The notes: generated by a model from the sequence alone, not told the origin. Shown: positions 6,210-15,598, counted from the stretch's first letter. The stretch: DNA of 18,895 bases from CFX5 sp964568485 (GCA_964568485.1 CAZMRA010000069.1:1-18895); one strand, 5' to 3'. Numbers and translations are program-made.

Positions 6210-9200
6210 ATGCAGCATAGTCGCCTCGAGCGGCGTTCGCCGAGTTGGAGTGGTTTTACCCGCCTAGTTGAAGGTCCTCTGGGGTGGATCGTTACACTGG
6301 TGGTGATCCCAGTCTTGATTGTGGCAGTTTTACTTTTGCCGCCAATTCGACTATTGGATCGCTTGCAGTTATTCACCTACACCCGTATTACAACGGATGG
6401 TGGATCGGTAGCCGACCCTGATGGCACAGTGGTAAGTTTCCCTGCAGAAGGCATTCTGTCGACCTTCTTAGCCCAGTTGAGTAGCACTCCACGCGCCGAC
6501 TTCCTAGCGGGGCAAGTCAACGCACAACTCTTGGCAGCCGCCGACCAATTGCCTGACCATCTCTTGCCGCGCAGTCCAGTCTATCAGATGGATATTCGTG
6601 GCGCAGCTCCTACCCAGCTCTTATTGACGATTCCTATTCCCAATGAAAGTACCCCTTATGAAACATTGGGCGTCTACGCGTGGAACGGCGAGCAATGGGC
6701 ACACATCCCCAACCAAATCTTGGTAGCCAATGACATCATCGAAGCTTATCTAGATTACACCCCAGAGAGCTTCATGGTGATGCAGACCAATCCGCCGATC
6801 CCTGCAGTGACGGCAGATTTGGGCTTGAATGGCCAATTGCCAGCCGGTGTCTCGGTGGTTGCGGTCAAACAAGCAGGGCTCTACCTGCGTGGGGACGGAG
6901 CGTTGGACGGAACCATGCCCGCGGTTGCCGCATCGGTCCCAGTAGTGCCGGTCATCCGCAACTGGGAAGGGGATGGCTTTACCGTTACCAATGTGCGCAC
7001 TGACCTGATCAACAATCTGCTGATCGAACCTGGCCAGCAAGATAATCAGCTCAACGACATCGAACGACGGGTGATCGAAAACAACTATCCCGGTGTCATT
7101 ATCGATTACCGCGGGGTAGATGCACTGCCCAGTGCACGGGCTGACTTTGTGCATTTGATGTCACGCCTGGCCGATCGTCTCCATGCCATTGGCAAGACGT
7201 TAAGTGTCCGTGTGGAAGGTGCCACCCAAGTCTCAGCCGAGGAATGGGACACCAAAGGCTATGATTGGCGCGGCTTGGGCCAAGTGGTGGATCAGCTGAT
7301 CATTCCGGCGCCGATTGATCCACGGGCTTATCAAGCCGGTGGCGAGATGGACGCCCTGTTGCGCTTTGCGACTGGGGAAGTCGAGCGCCGCAAAATTCAA
7401 CTTGAATTACCAGCCACCTCAGTCGAACGCAGTGGCCCTTATGCCTTGCTCAAGGGCTATCAAGAGTCGCTCCAGCCCTTGTTGGGGCAAGTGCAGGCCC
7501 AAACTGGCAGCAACGGCGAGATTTCCCTCAGCCTGGATAACCCACGCTTGTTGGAACAAGTCTCGTTTGACGAGTCAATTGGGACCTACACATACAAATA
7601 CATCGATGACCAAGGTTTAGAGCGGACTGTTTACCTGGAAAATGCGCGCAGCATTACGCATAAATTGAATCTGTTGCGCAACTACAATGTCACCAATATC
7701 AGCCTGCAAACCATCAGCGACATCGATCCCAACATCTGGAATGTCTTATTACAATTCCAACAGGGGGTCGAATTACCCGAAGCAAGTGGACGCTTGGCTG
7801 TAGCTTATGCCGTCTACAACAGTGAGGGTGCACTGGTTGCGAATGATACTCGCCCGCTCGACAATGCCCGGTTTAACTTTACTGCGGGCAGCAGTGACCT
7901 GCGCATCGATACGCAATTGGTCACCGAACGTGGCGAAGCCTTGAGCGCGGTACAATCGACCATCGTCGGGCTCGGCAATGCGAGCACCGCTGCGACTTCA
8001 GACGAAGCCAGTGCCGAGGAAGCCAGTGCGGACCAAGCACCAGCGGCTGAGTTGCCGAAAGCGATTGCCTCGCAGATCCTGAATGTGCGCAGTGGCCCAG
8101 GGACCAACTATCCCATCCTCGGGCAGATTACGCAAGGCAGCACCTACGACATCATCGGCAAAAATTCGGCCGGTGACTGGTGGCAAATCGATGTTGGCAA
8201 TGACACGCAAGGCTGGGTCATTGGCCAGTTGGTCACCATTTCCGGTGATACAGGCCCCGTAGCCGTCGCTGAAAATATTCCCGCACCTTCGGCAGCCGTA
8301 GCCTCAGTAGCCCCAGCCGCCGCCCCGTCCGGTGAACAAGCGCCAGCCGAAGCTCCGGCCGAAGAGGCACCACCTGCTGCGGCCCCAGCTGCGCCTGTTG
8401 TAGCTCCGCCACCTTCTGGCGGTGGGTCGTTTGGGTATGGTGTTCAGGCCCATATGGTCGATGCCAACAATGAAGACTTCGTGATGAGTTTGACCCGAGG
8501 CATGGGCTTTAACTGGGTCAAGCAACAGATCGAGTGGAAGCGCTTCGAAAATACCCAGGGCCATATCGAATTTGGGCCGATGGATTCCATCATCAACGCA
8601 GCCAACGCTGCGGGGATCAGCGTCCTCTTTAGCGTTGTGAATGCGCCGGATTGGGCCCGCGAGCCTGGGTTTGACGGCAGTGTCGGTGGGCCGCCACAGG
8701 ATCCGCAGACCTTTGCGAATTTCAATGGGGCGATTGCTGGCAAGTATTGTGGTTCAGCGCTCAAAGCCATTGAAGTGTGGAACGAGCAGAATCTGCACTA
8801 TGAATGGGGCAATAAACCTCTGAATCCTGCCGAGTATGTGGCGCTGCTTGCTCCGTCCTATGCGGCTATCAAAGCTGCCTGCCCGTCGATGTACGTAATC
8901 AGCGGGGCGTTGACACCTGCCGGTAGTGCGCCACCCTTTGCAGTGGATGACTTCCAATACCTAGAAGGCATGTTCCAAGCAGGCTTGGCCAACTATGCCG
9001 ATGGGATCGGTGCACACCCGAGTGGTTACAACGTGCCAGCCAGTGCAACTTGGCAAGAAGCCTGTGATGCGATTCAAGTCAGCGGCAACAGCTTCAACGG
9101 CGCTTGCGATTCGCCTCACCATTCCTGGAGCTTCCGCAGCACGATGGAAGGCTACTGGAATATCATGAATGTCTATGGCGCTGGCAACAAGAAAATCTGG

Positions 9201-9464
9201 CCAACCGAGTTTGGTTGGGCTGCAGGTGGGGCGTTTGATGCTCGGTACAAGTATGCCGACGACAACTCCTTTGAAGAGCAGGCTCAATGGACTGTAGAAG
9301 CCTACCAGATGATGCGGAACTGGGGTTGGGTTGGCCCGGCCTTCCTCTGGAACCTCAACTTCCGTATGGTCGCCAATGGTACCGAAAAAGCCCAGTGGGG
9401 TATTGTCGACCCCGGTGGTGCTCCTCTGCCAGTCTATAATGCGCTTGCCGGCATGCCCAAGTAA
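6210..9464 (+). CDS. Membrane-anchored GH18-like + SH3b + clan GH-A glycosidase-like protein
   Basis: This is a 1084-residue surface protein. A transmembrane anchor (about residues 26-46, WIVTLVVIPVLIVAVLLLPP) follows a short basic N-terminus. A region at about 245-560 resembles GH18-type barrels: GVIIDYRG at 296-303, then DFVHLMSRLADRLHAIGKTL. Its motif has Arg301 where GH18 enzymes carry the catalytic Glu. An SH3b domain (about 618-675, LNVRSGPGTNYPILGQI) and an Ala/Pro/Glu-rich linker come next. The C-terminal TIM-barrel domain (about 740-1084) has the probable acid/base Glu859 in EVWNEQN and nucleophile Glu1000 in WPTEFGW, as in clan GH-A (GH5/GH39-like). The exact CAZy family and substrate are not assignable by eye; a surface or cell-wall polysaccharide is likely. 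The ATG follows AAGGAG. It is first of three tandem paralogues. Confidence 0.88.
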   Translation: MQHSRLERRSPSWSGFTRLVEGPLGWIVTLVVIPVLIVAVLLLPPIRLLDRLQLFTYTRITTDGGSVADPDGTVVSFPAEGILSTFLAQLSSTPRADFLAGQVNAQLLAAADQLPDHLLPRSPVYQMDIRGAAPTQLLLTIPIPNESTPYETLGVYAWNGEQWAHIPNQILVANDIIEAYLDYTPESFMVMQTNPPIPAVTADLGLNGQLPAGVSVVAVKQAGLYLRGDGALDGTMPAVAASVPVVPVIRNWEGDGFTVTNVRTDLINNLLIEPGQQDNQLNDIERRVIENNYPGVIIDYRGVDALPSARADFVHLMSRLADRLHAIGKTLSVRVEGATQVSAEEWDTKGYDWRGLGQVVDQLIIPAPIDPRAYQAGGEMDALLRFATGEVERRKIQLELPATSVERSGPYALLKGYQESLQPLLGQVQAQTGSNGEISLSLDNPRLLEQVSFDESIGTYTYKYIDDQGLERTVYLENARSITHKLNLLRNYNVTNISLQTISDIDPNIWNVLLQFQQGVELPEASGRLAVAYAVYNSEGALVANDTRPLDNARFNFTAGSSDLRIDTQLVTERGEALSAVQSTIVGLGNASTAATSDEASAEEASADQAPAAELPKAIASQILNVRSGPGTNYPILGQITQGSTYDIIGKNSAGDWWQIDVGNDTQGWVIGQLVTISGDTGPVAVAENIPAPSAAVASVAPAAAPSGEQAPAEAPAEEAPPAAAPAAPVVAPPPSGGGSFGYGVQAHMVDANNEDFVMSLTRGMGFNWVKQQIEWKRFENTQGHIEFGPMDSIINAANAAGISVLFSVVNAPDWAREPGFDGSVGGPPQDPQTFANFNGAIAGKYCGSALKAIEVWNEQNLHYEWGNKPLNPAEYVALLAPSYAAIKAACPSMYVISGALTPAGSAPPFAVDDFQYLEGMFQAGLANYADGIGAHPSGYNVPASATWQEACDAIQVSGNSFNGACDSPHHSWSFRSTMEGYWNIMNVYGAGNKKIWPTEFGWAAGGAFDARYKYADDNSFEEQAQWTVEAYQMMRNWGWVGPAFLWNLNFRMVANGTEKAQWGIVDPGGAPLPVYNALAGMPK

Positions 9465-9486
9465 CGTCTAAATACAGTTCTTGATC

Positions 9487-9516
9487 AGCGAGGCTTTGTG
9501 TGAACGAAGCCTCGCT
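9487..9516 (+). terminator. Intergenic hairpin between glycosidase genes 1 and 2
   Basis: AGCGAGGCTT (9487-9496) and AAGCCTCGCT (9507-9516) form a perfect 10-bp stem with a 10-nt loop, in the 81-nt gap. Only TTTATT follows, five bases later. Termination is therefore probably partial, or the hairpin protects the 3' end of the first cistron while the second is still read. Confidence 0.5.
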
Positions 9517-9545
9517 GCGCGTTTATTGATGGAGGAAAGTAGTCC

Positions 9546-11408
9546 GTGCATTTCGCTATTCGATTGAACACTGGTCTTCGCCTGATTGGGGCAATGCTCT
9601 TTGCCGTCTTACTCTTTGATAGTTCGCCCTTCATTCAGCGCTCAGTCTGGGCGCATCCTCTCTCTCAAGCCACCAACACAGAAGCGACGATTGCTACGAT
9701 TAACGCAACGAGCCGCGTCAACTTGCGCGGCGGGCCTGGCCTCAACTATCTGATCCTCGCCAAGCTAGAGCCCGGCAGCGAAGTTGCCATCCTCAACACC
9801 AATTCGGCTGAGGGATGGACGCGCGTACGGGTGCTCAGCAATGGGCGGACGGGCTGGATCTCCAATGATTTGTTGCAAGTCAATCTAACCAACCAGGCCA
9901 GTAGTGGGCAGACTAGCTTATTACCCACCCCCACACCGGATAGCGCCAGCATCCAAATTTTGCTACCCACCCCGACGCCAACACCAGCAAGCGCGACAAG
10001 TGCCACCCCTACCACCTCGGTGAGCACCGCGACAGCGGCAGCACCGACTGCGGTGGTACCGACACCCGATACCAGCGGCGAGCCAATCGCAATTACCCAA
10101 CCAGCAAACATGAATGTACGCGGTGGGCCAGGGACCAATTATCCCGTGGTGAGCACAGTGCGATCTGGCACTCGGCTCCCAGTCGTGGCCTACAGCCCAG
10201 ACAGAAGTTGGTACAAGGTGACCTTGGCGGGCGTAGACGAAGCATGGATCTCAGCTCCGCTGACCAGCCCGAGTGGTTCCTTTGAGAATGTACCTCAACT
10301 GGGGTCCGACGAGATCCCGCAACTACCCGCACCGGCGGCACCAGCCGCAGCCGCACCGGCGGACAACACGGGGTCACCGGCACCGGCCGCGGTCACCAAT
10401 GCCCCGCCACCGGCTGGTGGAGGCTTCTTTGCTTATGGCATTCAAGCCCACTTGTGGCAAAATGGCGATCGCGGGGCAATTGCCAACCAGATTCACGAGA
10501 TTGGCTTCACGTGGGTCAAGCAGCAGTTGCGCTGGGAGTTTCTCGAAGATCACCCGGGTGCGATCAACTGGACCGAGCCGGATCATATTATTGAGACGAT
10601 GCACGGTAACGGCATCAATGTGCTCTTTAGCATCTTCACCGCGCCGCAGTGGACTCGCCCCGATAAGCCCGGCACGGGTGGGCCACCTAATGACTTCAAT
10701 CTCTATGCCGATTTTGTGGGTAAAGTCGCGGCCCGTTACTGCGGCCGATTGGGTGCCATCGAAATCTGGAATGAACAAAATCTGCAACGCGAGTGGGAAG
10801 GGTTCACGCTCGACCCGGCCCTCTATATGGATCTGTTGCGGCGAGCCTATACGGCCATCAAGGCCAATTGCCCATCGATTTTGGTGATCAGCGGGGCTCC
10901 TACCCCAGCGGGGAATAGCCCGGTTGCGATAGACGATGTCGATTATCTGCGTGGGATGTATGCCCACGGGCTAGCCCAATATAGCGATGGCGTTGGCGTG
11001 CACCCAAGCGGGTTTGCCAATACGCCAGAGGCTACGGTCCAAGATTGGCAAGCCGGACGGTATACGCCGCCGCCTTCGCATTTTGATCACCGCAGCTTCT
11101 ACTTCCGCAGCACGATGGAATCATACCGCGAAGTGATGGTGGCGAATGGGGATGTCAACAAACGCTTGTGGCCAACCGAATTTGGCTGGGGCAGCACCTC
11201 TACCCCCTTCCCTGGCTATGAATATGAGGCCTACATCACTGAAGGTATGCAAGCGCAATACATTGTGCGAGCATTTTTGATGATGCGTGATTGGGGCTGG
11301 GTCGGCGTACCCTTCTTGTGGAACTTGAACTTTAATGAAGGGGAAATGGCTGCCTTCCGAGTCTCAGGGCGCCCCGCCTTCGAAGCATTAAAAACTTTGC
11401 CGAAGTAG
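9546..11408 (+). CDS. Secreted double-SH3b + clan GH-A glycosidase-like protein
   Basis: The 620-residue paralogue of the preceding gene lacks the GH18-like part. It opens with a signal peptide (hydrophobic LIGAMLFAVLLF, likely cleaved after SVWA, residue 36). Two SH3b domains follow (about 46-112 with VNLRGGPGLNY, and 182-243 with MNVRGGPGTNYPVV), separated by a Thr/Pro-rich linker typical of exposed proteins. After an Ala/Pro linker, the barrel domain (about 295-620) has Glu410 in EIWNEQN and Glu545 in WPTEFGW, so both catalytic residues are kept. SH3b domains probably bind cell-wall or glycan material and position the enzyme. The start is GTG at 9546 with GGAGG about 10 nt before it. It ends 162 nt before the lipoprotein paralogue. 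Confidence 0.88.
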   Translation: MHFAIRLNTGLRLIGAMLFAVLLFDSSPFIQRSVWAHPLSQATNTEATIATINATSRVNLRGGPGLNYLILAKLEPGSEVAILNTNSAEGWTRVRVLSNGRTGWISNDLLQVNLTNQASSGQTSLLPTPTPDSASIQILLPTPTPTPASATSATPTTSVSTATAAAPTAVVPTPDTSGEPIAITQPANMNVRGGPGTNYPVVSTVRSGTRLPVVAYSPDRSWYKVTLAGVDEAWISAPLTSPSGSFENVPQLGSDEIPQLPAPAAPAAAAPADNTGSPAPAAVTNAPPPAGGGFFAYGIQAHLWQNGDRGAIANQIHEIGFTWVKQQLRWEFLEDHPGAINWTEPDHIIETMHGNGINVLFSIFTAPQWTRPDKPGTGGPPNDFNLYADFVGKVAARYCGRLGAIEIWNEQNLQREWEGFTLDPALYMDLLRRAYTAIKANCPSILVISGAPTPAGNSPVAIDDVDYLRGMYAHGLAQYSDGVGVHPSGFANTPEATVQDWQAGRYTPPPSHFDHRSFYFRSTMESYREVMVANGDVNKRLWPTEFGWGSTSTPFPGYEYEAYITEGMQAQYIVRAFLMMRDWGWVGVPFLWNLNFNEGEMAAFRVSGRPAFEALKTLPK

Positions 11409-11570
11409 CTCAAGGGGAGCAACGTTCATTAGGGTCTCGCTTTGCCAAGGAAAAGGCGTTGCAGAATAGAGGATAGTATGATGAAGCTACGTATCTATAG
11501 TTTAAGACCGATACAAACCTTGGCGAATTGCTTGTTCGGCAAGGGGCTTGTCAGCGCAGAGAATCATTTC

Positions 11571-13223
11571 ATGGTGCGTAAATCAACGATTCAACAGCTA
11601 GGCGCGGGGCTCATCCTCGTGCTGCTCTTGAGCGGCTGCTGGGGCAGTGGTCCGGAACCAACCCCGACACCGACCAAAACTCCCGTGGGTAGCGGTCAAG
11701 TAGAAGCTCCCACGGCTACACTTGCACCAGCGGGTGGTGAGACGCAACCAGTGACAGCCCCACAACCAGACGCAGCCGCAGCGACGGCCACACCCGAACC
11801 GCAAACCGAAACCATCGGCACCATCAATGCGGATCTGTTGAATATTCGCAGCGAGCCAAGCACCACTGGCAACATTGTGGGGTCGGCCAGCGAAGGGCAA
11901 CGCTATAGTATTGTTGGCCGCAGCCAAGACAACGCTTGGGTACAGATTGCCGAAAATGGCCGCCTATTGGGTTGGGTTGCTGCAGAATTTGTCACCATTG
12001 AGCAAGTGGTAGTGGCGCCAACCACAGCCCCAGCCGCCGGTGGGACAGCTGAAGAACCGGCAGCGCAACCAACGAGCGCCCCAAGTGGCAATGTTACCTT
12101 CCAAGCGCCAACGATGCGCAGCCCCGATTTTGGGGCCCAAGCATTTCTTTGGTGGAAGCCAGAGATTGCGGTGCGCGACCTGCAATTAATGCAAGAGGCC
12201 GGATTCAACTGGGTGAAACAGAGTTTTGCCTGGGAGACGATCGAAGGCGCCGGCAAAGGGCAATATGACTGGAGCTATGCGGATCGTGTGGTGAGCGAGG
12301 TTAACGCCAGTGGCTTACAACTCTTGGCTCGGTTGAGTAGTGATCCGGACCTAACTAATTTCTGGGCTGGACATCCGCCAGGCAATGCCAGCAACTTTGC
12401 AGACTTTGCCTTCGCCCTGGCGAGCCGCTATAACTGCCAAGCTGGTTCGCGCGGCTGTATTCAAGCCTATCAAATTTGGAACGAGCCCAATCTGGCGCGC
12501 GAATGGGGTGGCAATCGCCCGAACCCGGCGCAATATGTCGAATTCTTGCGCCAGGCCTATGCCGCCATCAAACGAGCCAACCCCAACGCCATTGTGATCA
12601 GCGCAGGGATGGCCCCCACCGGCAGCAATGACAACAACGCCATGCCCGATGATCTGTTCTACGAACAGATGTATCAGGCAATGGGTGGAAACAGCAACTG
12701 TTGTTTTGATATGCTCGGCGTGCATGGTGCTGGCTTTGCCGCACCACCAGAAACATCTCCGGCCGAAGCAGTCAGCAACCCAGCCTATGGTGGCTATCGC
12801 TTCTTTGTCTTCCGCCATGTTGAAGACATCCGTGACATTATGGTACGTTACGGCGATGCCAATAAACGAGTCGTCTTGCTCGAGTTCGGTTGGACGACCG
12901 ATCCAGTCAACCCTGCCTACAAATGGCATGGTGCGGATGCAGGCATCGATCAGATGGTCCAAGGCGATTACCTCAAGCGGGCCTATATTTACGCCGCCGA
13001 GAACTGGCAACCATGGATCGGCCTGATGAGCCTGTTGACCATGCCCAACCTGGACTGGATTGCCGACGGCAATGCCAGCGACGAAGAACAATATTGGTGG
13101 GCGATCATGGAGCCCAGCCACATCAACGAAAAGAATTGGCGGGCACCCTATATCATCCTGTGCGATTATTTCAATCGCCAGCGTGGTCAAGTCTGTATCC
13201 ATGACCCAGCGTTACAACAGTAA
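11571..13223 (+). CDS. SH3b + clan GH-A glycosidase-like lipoprotein
   Basis: Third paralogue, 550 residues from the ATG at 11571. It starts MVRKSTIQQLGAGLILVLLL and has the lipobox LSGC with Cys23, so it should be lipid-anchored. A Thr/Pro linker, one SH3b domain (about 81-143, LNIRSEPSTTGNIVG) and another linker lead to the barrel domain. Its acid/base is Glu305 in IWNEPN and its nucleophile Glu438 in LLEFGW. This copy is more diverged: NEPN rather than NEQN, and no WPTE. The frame is open further upstream. ATGATG at 11478 has a better ribosome-binding site (GAGG, 5 nt) and would add 31 residues. I prefer 11571 because it gives a standard lipoprotein signal and because codons between the two starts (cta, tta, aga, ata) are unlike the rest. 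The next gene follows after 15 nt. Confidence 0.85.
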   Translation: MVRKSTIQQLGAGLILVLLLSGCWGSGPEPTPTPTKTPVGSGQVEAPTATLAPAGGETQPVTAPQPDAAAATATPEPQTETIGTINADLLNIRSEPSTTGNIVGSASEGQRYSIVGRSQDNAWVQIAENGRLLGWVAAEFVTIEQVVVAPTTAPAAGGTAEEPAAQPTSAPSGNVTFQAPTMRSPDFGAQAFLWWKPEIAVRDLQLMQEAGFNWVKQSFAWETIEGAGKGQYDWSYADRVVSEVNASGLQLLARLSSDPDLTNFWAGHPPGNASNFADFAFALASRYNCQAGSRGCIQAYQIWNEPNLAREWGGNRPNPAQYVEFLRQAYAAIKRANPNAIVISAGMAPTGSNDNNAMPDDLFYEQMYQAMGGNSNCCFDMLGVHGAGFAAPPETSPAEAVSNPAYGGYRFFVFRHVEDIRDIMVRYGDANKRVVLLEFGWTTDPVNPAYKWHGADAGIDQMVQGDYLKRAYIYAAENWQPWIGLMSLLTMPNLDWIADGNASDEEQYWWAIMEPSHINEKNWRAPYIILCDYFNRQRGQVCIHDPALQQ

Positions 13224-13238
13224 GATCTTTCTGCAGTG

Positions 13239-15247
13239 ATGTCTTCCATCACGCCGGACAATCACGCCAAGCCACAAAACGCCCCGCGCTTTGTGGTCTG
13301 GCGTGATTTGATTGGCTTCCCCACCCTAAGTTTCCTACTCGTAGGCCAATTCTTCTTCCTCTTCTACTTCCGCCAAGTTAATTTGGATGAAGGCTGGTAT
13401 CTCTGGGCCAGCAAATTGGTCTACGAAGGCAAGCTCCTCTATCGCGATTTTGCCTACACCCAAACGCCGCTGTTGCCCTATGTTTATGGACTCGCTCAAT
13501 GGGTACTGGGTGCTGGCTTGGCGCAAGGCAGGGCATTGACCATCATCTTTGCCTTGACGACGATTGCCCTCAGCATCCGCATCGCGGGGCAGCTTGGTGG
13601 CCGGAATGCCGCCTTTTGTACACTTGCCCTGAGTGTTGTTTCCTTCTTCGCCCTAGCCCAATTCGCTTACACCGCCACCTACGCGCTGGCAGCATTGTTG
13701 TTGGGCGCGGCACTCGCTTGTGCCACTATCGACACTCACGAAATCCGGCGCAACATCGGTGCAGCCGCTTTCCTCTGCTTGGCAATCGCAGTACGCTTTT
13801 CGCTGGTGGCGATTCTGCCGGGCTGGTTGCTCTATCTGCTGCTCACAAGTCGAAACCGCGGACGAGCAATCGCGGTATTGATCAGCACCACACTCGTGAC
13901 ACTTGGCTTGACCCTGGGCATCTACTGGCTGGCTGCGGGCGAGCTGATGCACTATGACATCTTTGGCTTTCATACCGATCGGTTGCTGCGCAGCGAATGG
14001 CAACGCTTGCGCATGTGGAACATGGGGCTGCGCACGCTGGAAGATTTTCTCCTGCTGATCGGCACCACGGTGGGCGCAGGCTTGCTAGGGATTTGGCAAC
14101 TCTGGCAGACACGCCAAGCACCCGCCATGAGCGTTGAACGCACCAGCGGCTGGCTTTTGTTGACCGTGGCCGGACTAAGCGGCCTCCTCTTCGGGGTGCA
14201 CTTGATCCCCCGCACCACGGACAGCTATTACAACGCGCTGCAATTCCCGTGGATGAGCGTAGTGGCCGGGGTGAGCTTGGCCCGCTGGTTGCAGCACACA
14301 TCGCGACCACGCCAGCCTTATCTCTGGTTGCTGATTGGGTTGCTGCTTTTGGGGCATGGGGCGCGCCAATGGCGAGGCTTTCAGCGCGACCACTATATAC
14401 CAACGCCCTGGCAAAATCAATTGGCCATTGTCGAACAGGCCGCCGAGCTATTGCGCCGCTTCACCCAGCCAGGTGACACCTTGCTCTCGTTTAATCCTCA
14501 CCTGGCCCTAGAAGCTGACCTGCGCGTCCACCGCGGCTATGAGATGGCGATCTTTGCCTATCAACCAACGTGGCCCGACGAGGATGTTGAGCGCTATCAA
14601 GTAGTTAACAATAGCCGACTCTTGGCTGATCTCCAGCGCGGCGCCGAAGCTGTTGCCTTCAGCGAATTTGATCTAACACAAATCGCTGGCGAAGTGGACC
14701 AACTGCAACGAATCCTAGCCGAACAATATCGCTGGGTCGCCAATATCCCGCGATTTGATCCCTATGGTGGGGCGTTGAATCTCTATTTGCCCCCCCAATT
14801 TGCGCCGCCAGATCCGCAATTTGGGGCGCAAGCTCGCTTTGAAGACCAAATCCACTTGTTGGGGTATGATCTCACTACCTCACAAGGTGGAGCAGCATCC
14901 TCCTTAACCGTTGCCCTTTATTGGCAGGCCAAGCAACCACCCAGCGCGGATTATACAGTCTTTGTCCAGCTATTGGATCCAGCGGGCCAACTAGCGGTTG
15001 GCTGGGACAATCAGCCTTGCCGGAATAGTTGCCCCACCTCCACCTGGCAAGCCGAGGANNNNNNNNNNAGGAAATTATACGCGACGAATATCGCCTATCC
15101 TTGGCGGGCTTGCCAAGCGGCGACTATCAGTTGATTGTGGGGATGTATGAGCCAATCAGTGGGATGCGGCTGGGGGTCAGCCAAAGCGGCGAGGAAACGC
15201 TGGGGGATTATCTGCACCTAACGACCATTCACCATAATGGCGAGTGA
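13239..15247 (+). CDS. GT-C fold membrane glycosyltransferase (GT39/ArnT-like), split by assembly gap
   Basis: This polytopic membrane protein has about a dozen hydrophobic helices. Near the N-terminus, NLDEGWYLW carries the Asp50-Glu51 pair, followed by YEGKLLYRDFAYTQTPLLPY. This is the classic first-loop signature of PMT/ArnT-type enzymes that take sugars from polyprenyl-phosphate carriers. A soluble C-terminal domain contains LLGYDL and LYWQAKQPPSADYTVFVQLL, then PTSTWQAE. It continues after the Ns with IIRDEYRLSLAGLPSGDYQL and VGMYEPISGMRL. The frame shifts across the N-run, but contig ends gccgAGGA and AGGAaatt share four bases. Merging them gives W-Q-A-E-E-I-I-R-D in frame and a total of about 665 residues. 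It is therefore probably intact. The ATG at 13239 overlaps GTG at 13236. The 15-nt spacing after the lipoprotein gene implies coupling. It likely transfers sugar to an envelope lipid, polymer or protein. Confidence 0.87.
15059..15068. other. Assembly gap (10 Ns) with overlapping flanks
   Basis: Exactly ten Ns join two contig ends that both carry AGGA: the left ends in it and the right begins with it. Collapsing the Ns and one AGGA restores a continuous glycosyltransferase frame, so probably no sequence is missing. The gap length is a placeholder. Confidence 0.8.
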
Positions 15248-15280
15248 TTGAACACGGCTGAGCGATCAAAATCACTCGCC
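15239..15280. terminator. Stem-loop between convergent genes, overlapping a stop codon
   Basis: GGCGAGTGATT (15239-15249) and AATCACTCGCC (15270-15280) form a perfect 11-bp stem with a 20-nt loop. The glycosyltransferase TGA (15245-15247) is inside the left arm. It separates convergent genes and could end both transcripts, but neither side has a T-run, so it may stabilise 3' ends instead. Confidence 0.5.
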
Positions 15281-15287
15281 CACCGTG

Positions 15288-15500
15288 CTACTCGCTGAGG
15301 CTGGTAGCGCCCTGGAAGAACTTCACACTATCTTCTGCCAGATCCGCGGCCAAACTAATCCAATCGGTTTCGGCAGAGAGTTCCACCTCTAAGGCGGGGC
15401 TCATCGTCTGCCAGCGCGCATCCGCATACCAACCACCGATCAAACCCATCAAGATGACCAGCAACAAAAACAACCGTAATAAATATCGATTCGTCCGCAC
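15288..15500 (-). CDS. Small single-pass membrane protein, unknown function
   Basis: The 70-residue product starts with a basic patch and a hydrophobic helix (RLFLLLVILMGLIGGWYADA, about residues 9-28). An acidic tail follows, including EVELSAETDWISLAADL. I do not recognise the family. The start is GTG at 15500, preceded by CGGAG at a spacing of 6 nt. An in-frame ATG at 15533 adds 11 residues but has no ribosome-binding site. The predicted orientation is N-terminus inside and acidic tail outside, or a signal-anchor. It converges on the glycosyltransferase and lies divergent from tRNA-Val. As a short frame it could be spurious, but helix, ribosome-binding site and position favour a real gene. 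Confidence 0.6.
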   Translation of the reverse strand: MRTNRYLLRLFLLLVILMGLIGGWYADARWQTMSPALEVELSAETDWISLAADLAEDSVKFFQGATSLSE

Positions 15501-15570
15501 AATACACTCCGAGTCCTGATCACGCCATGCCAAGCGACCAGAAACAAGCCTGGATTGAGAAATGCGTAAT

Positions 15571-15598
15571 TTGCATTTCTATGCTGCTATGATATACT
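15571..15598 (+). promoter_or_regulatory. Promoter of tRNA-Val
   Basis: TTGCAT (15571-15576), a 16-bp spacer and TATACT (15593-15598) place the transcription start about 20 nt before the tRNA. Both boxes are near consensus. Confidence 0.65.

Noticed and set aside
12351..13202. Long minus-strand frame of 283 residues
   Set aside because: It is antisense to the lipoprotein glycosidase, whose catalytic Glu residues and barrel motifs are clear. The shadow has no ribosome-binding site or domain.
13236..15247. Glycosyltransferase as a frameshifted pseudogene
   Set aside because: The frame change falls exactly at ten Ns, and the 4-base overlap of the flanks restores the frame.
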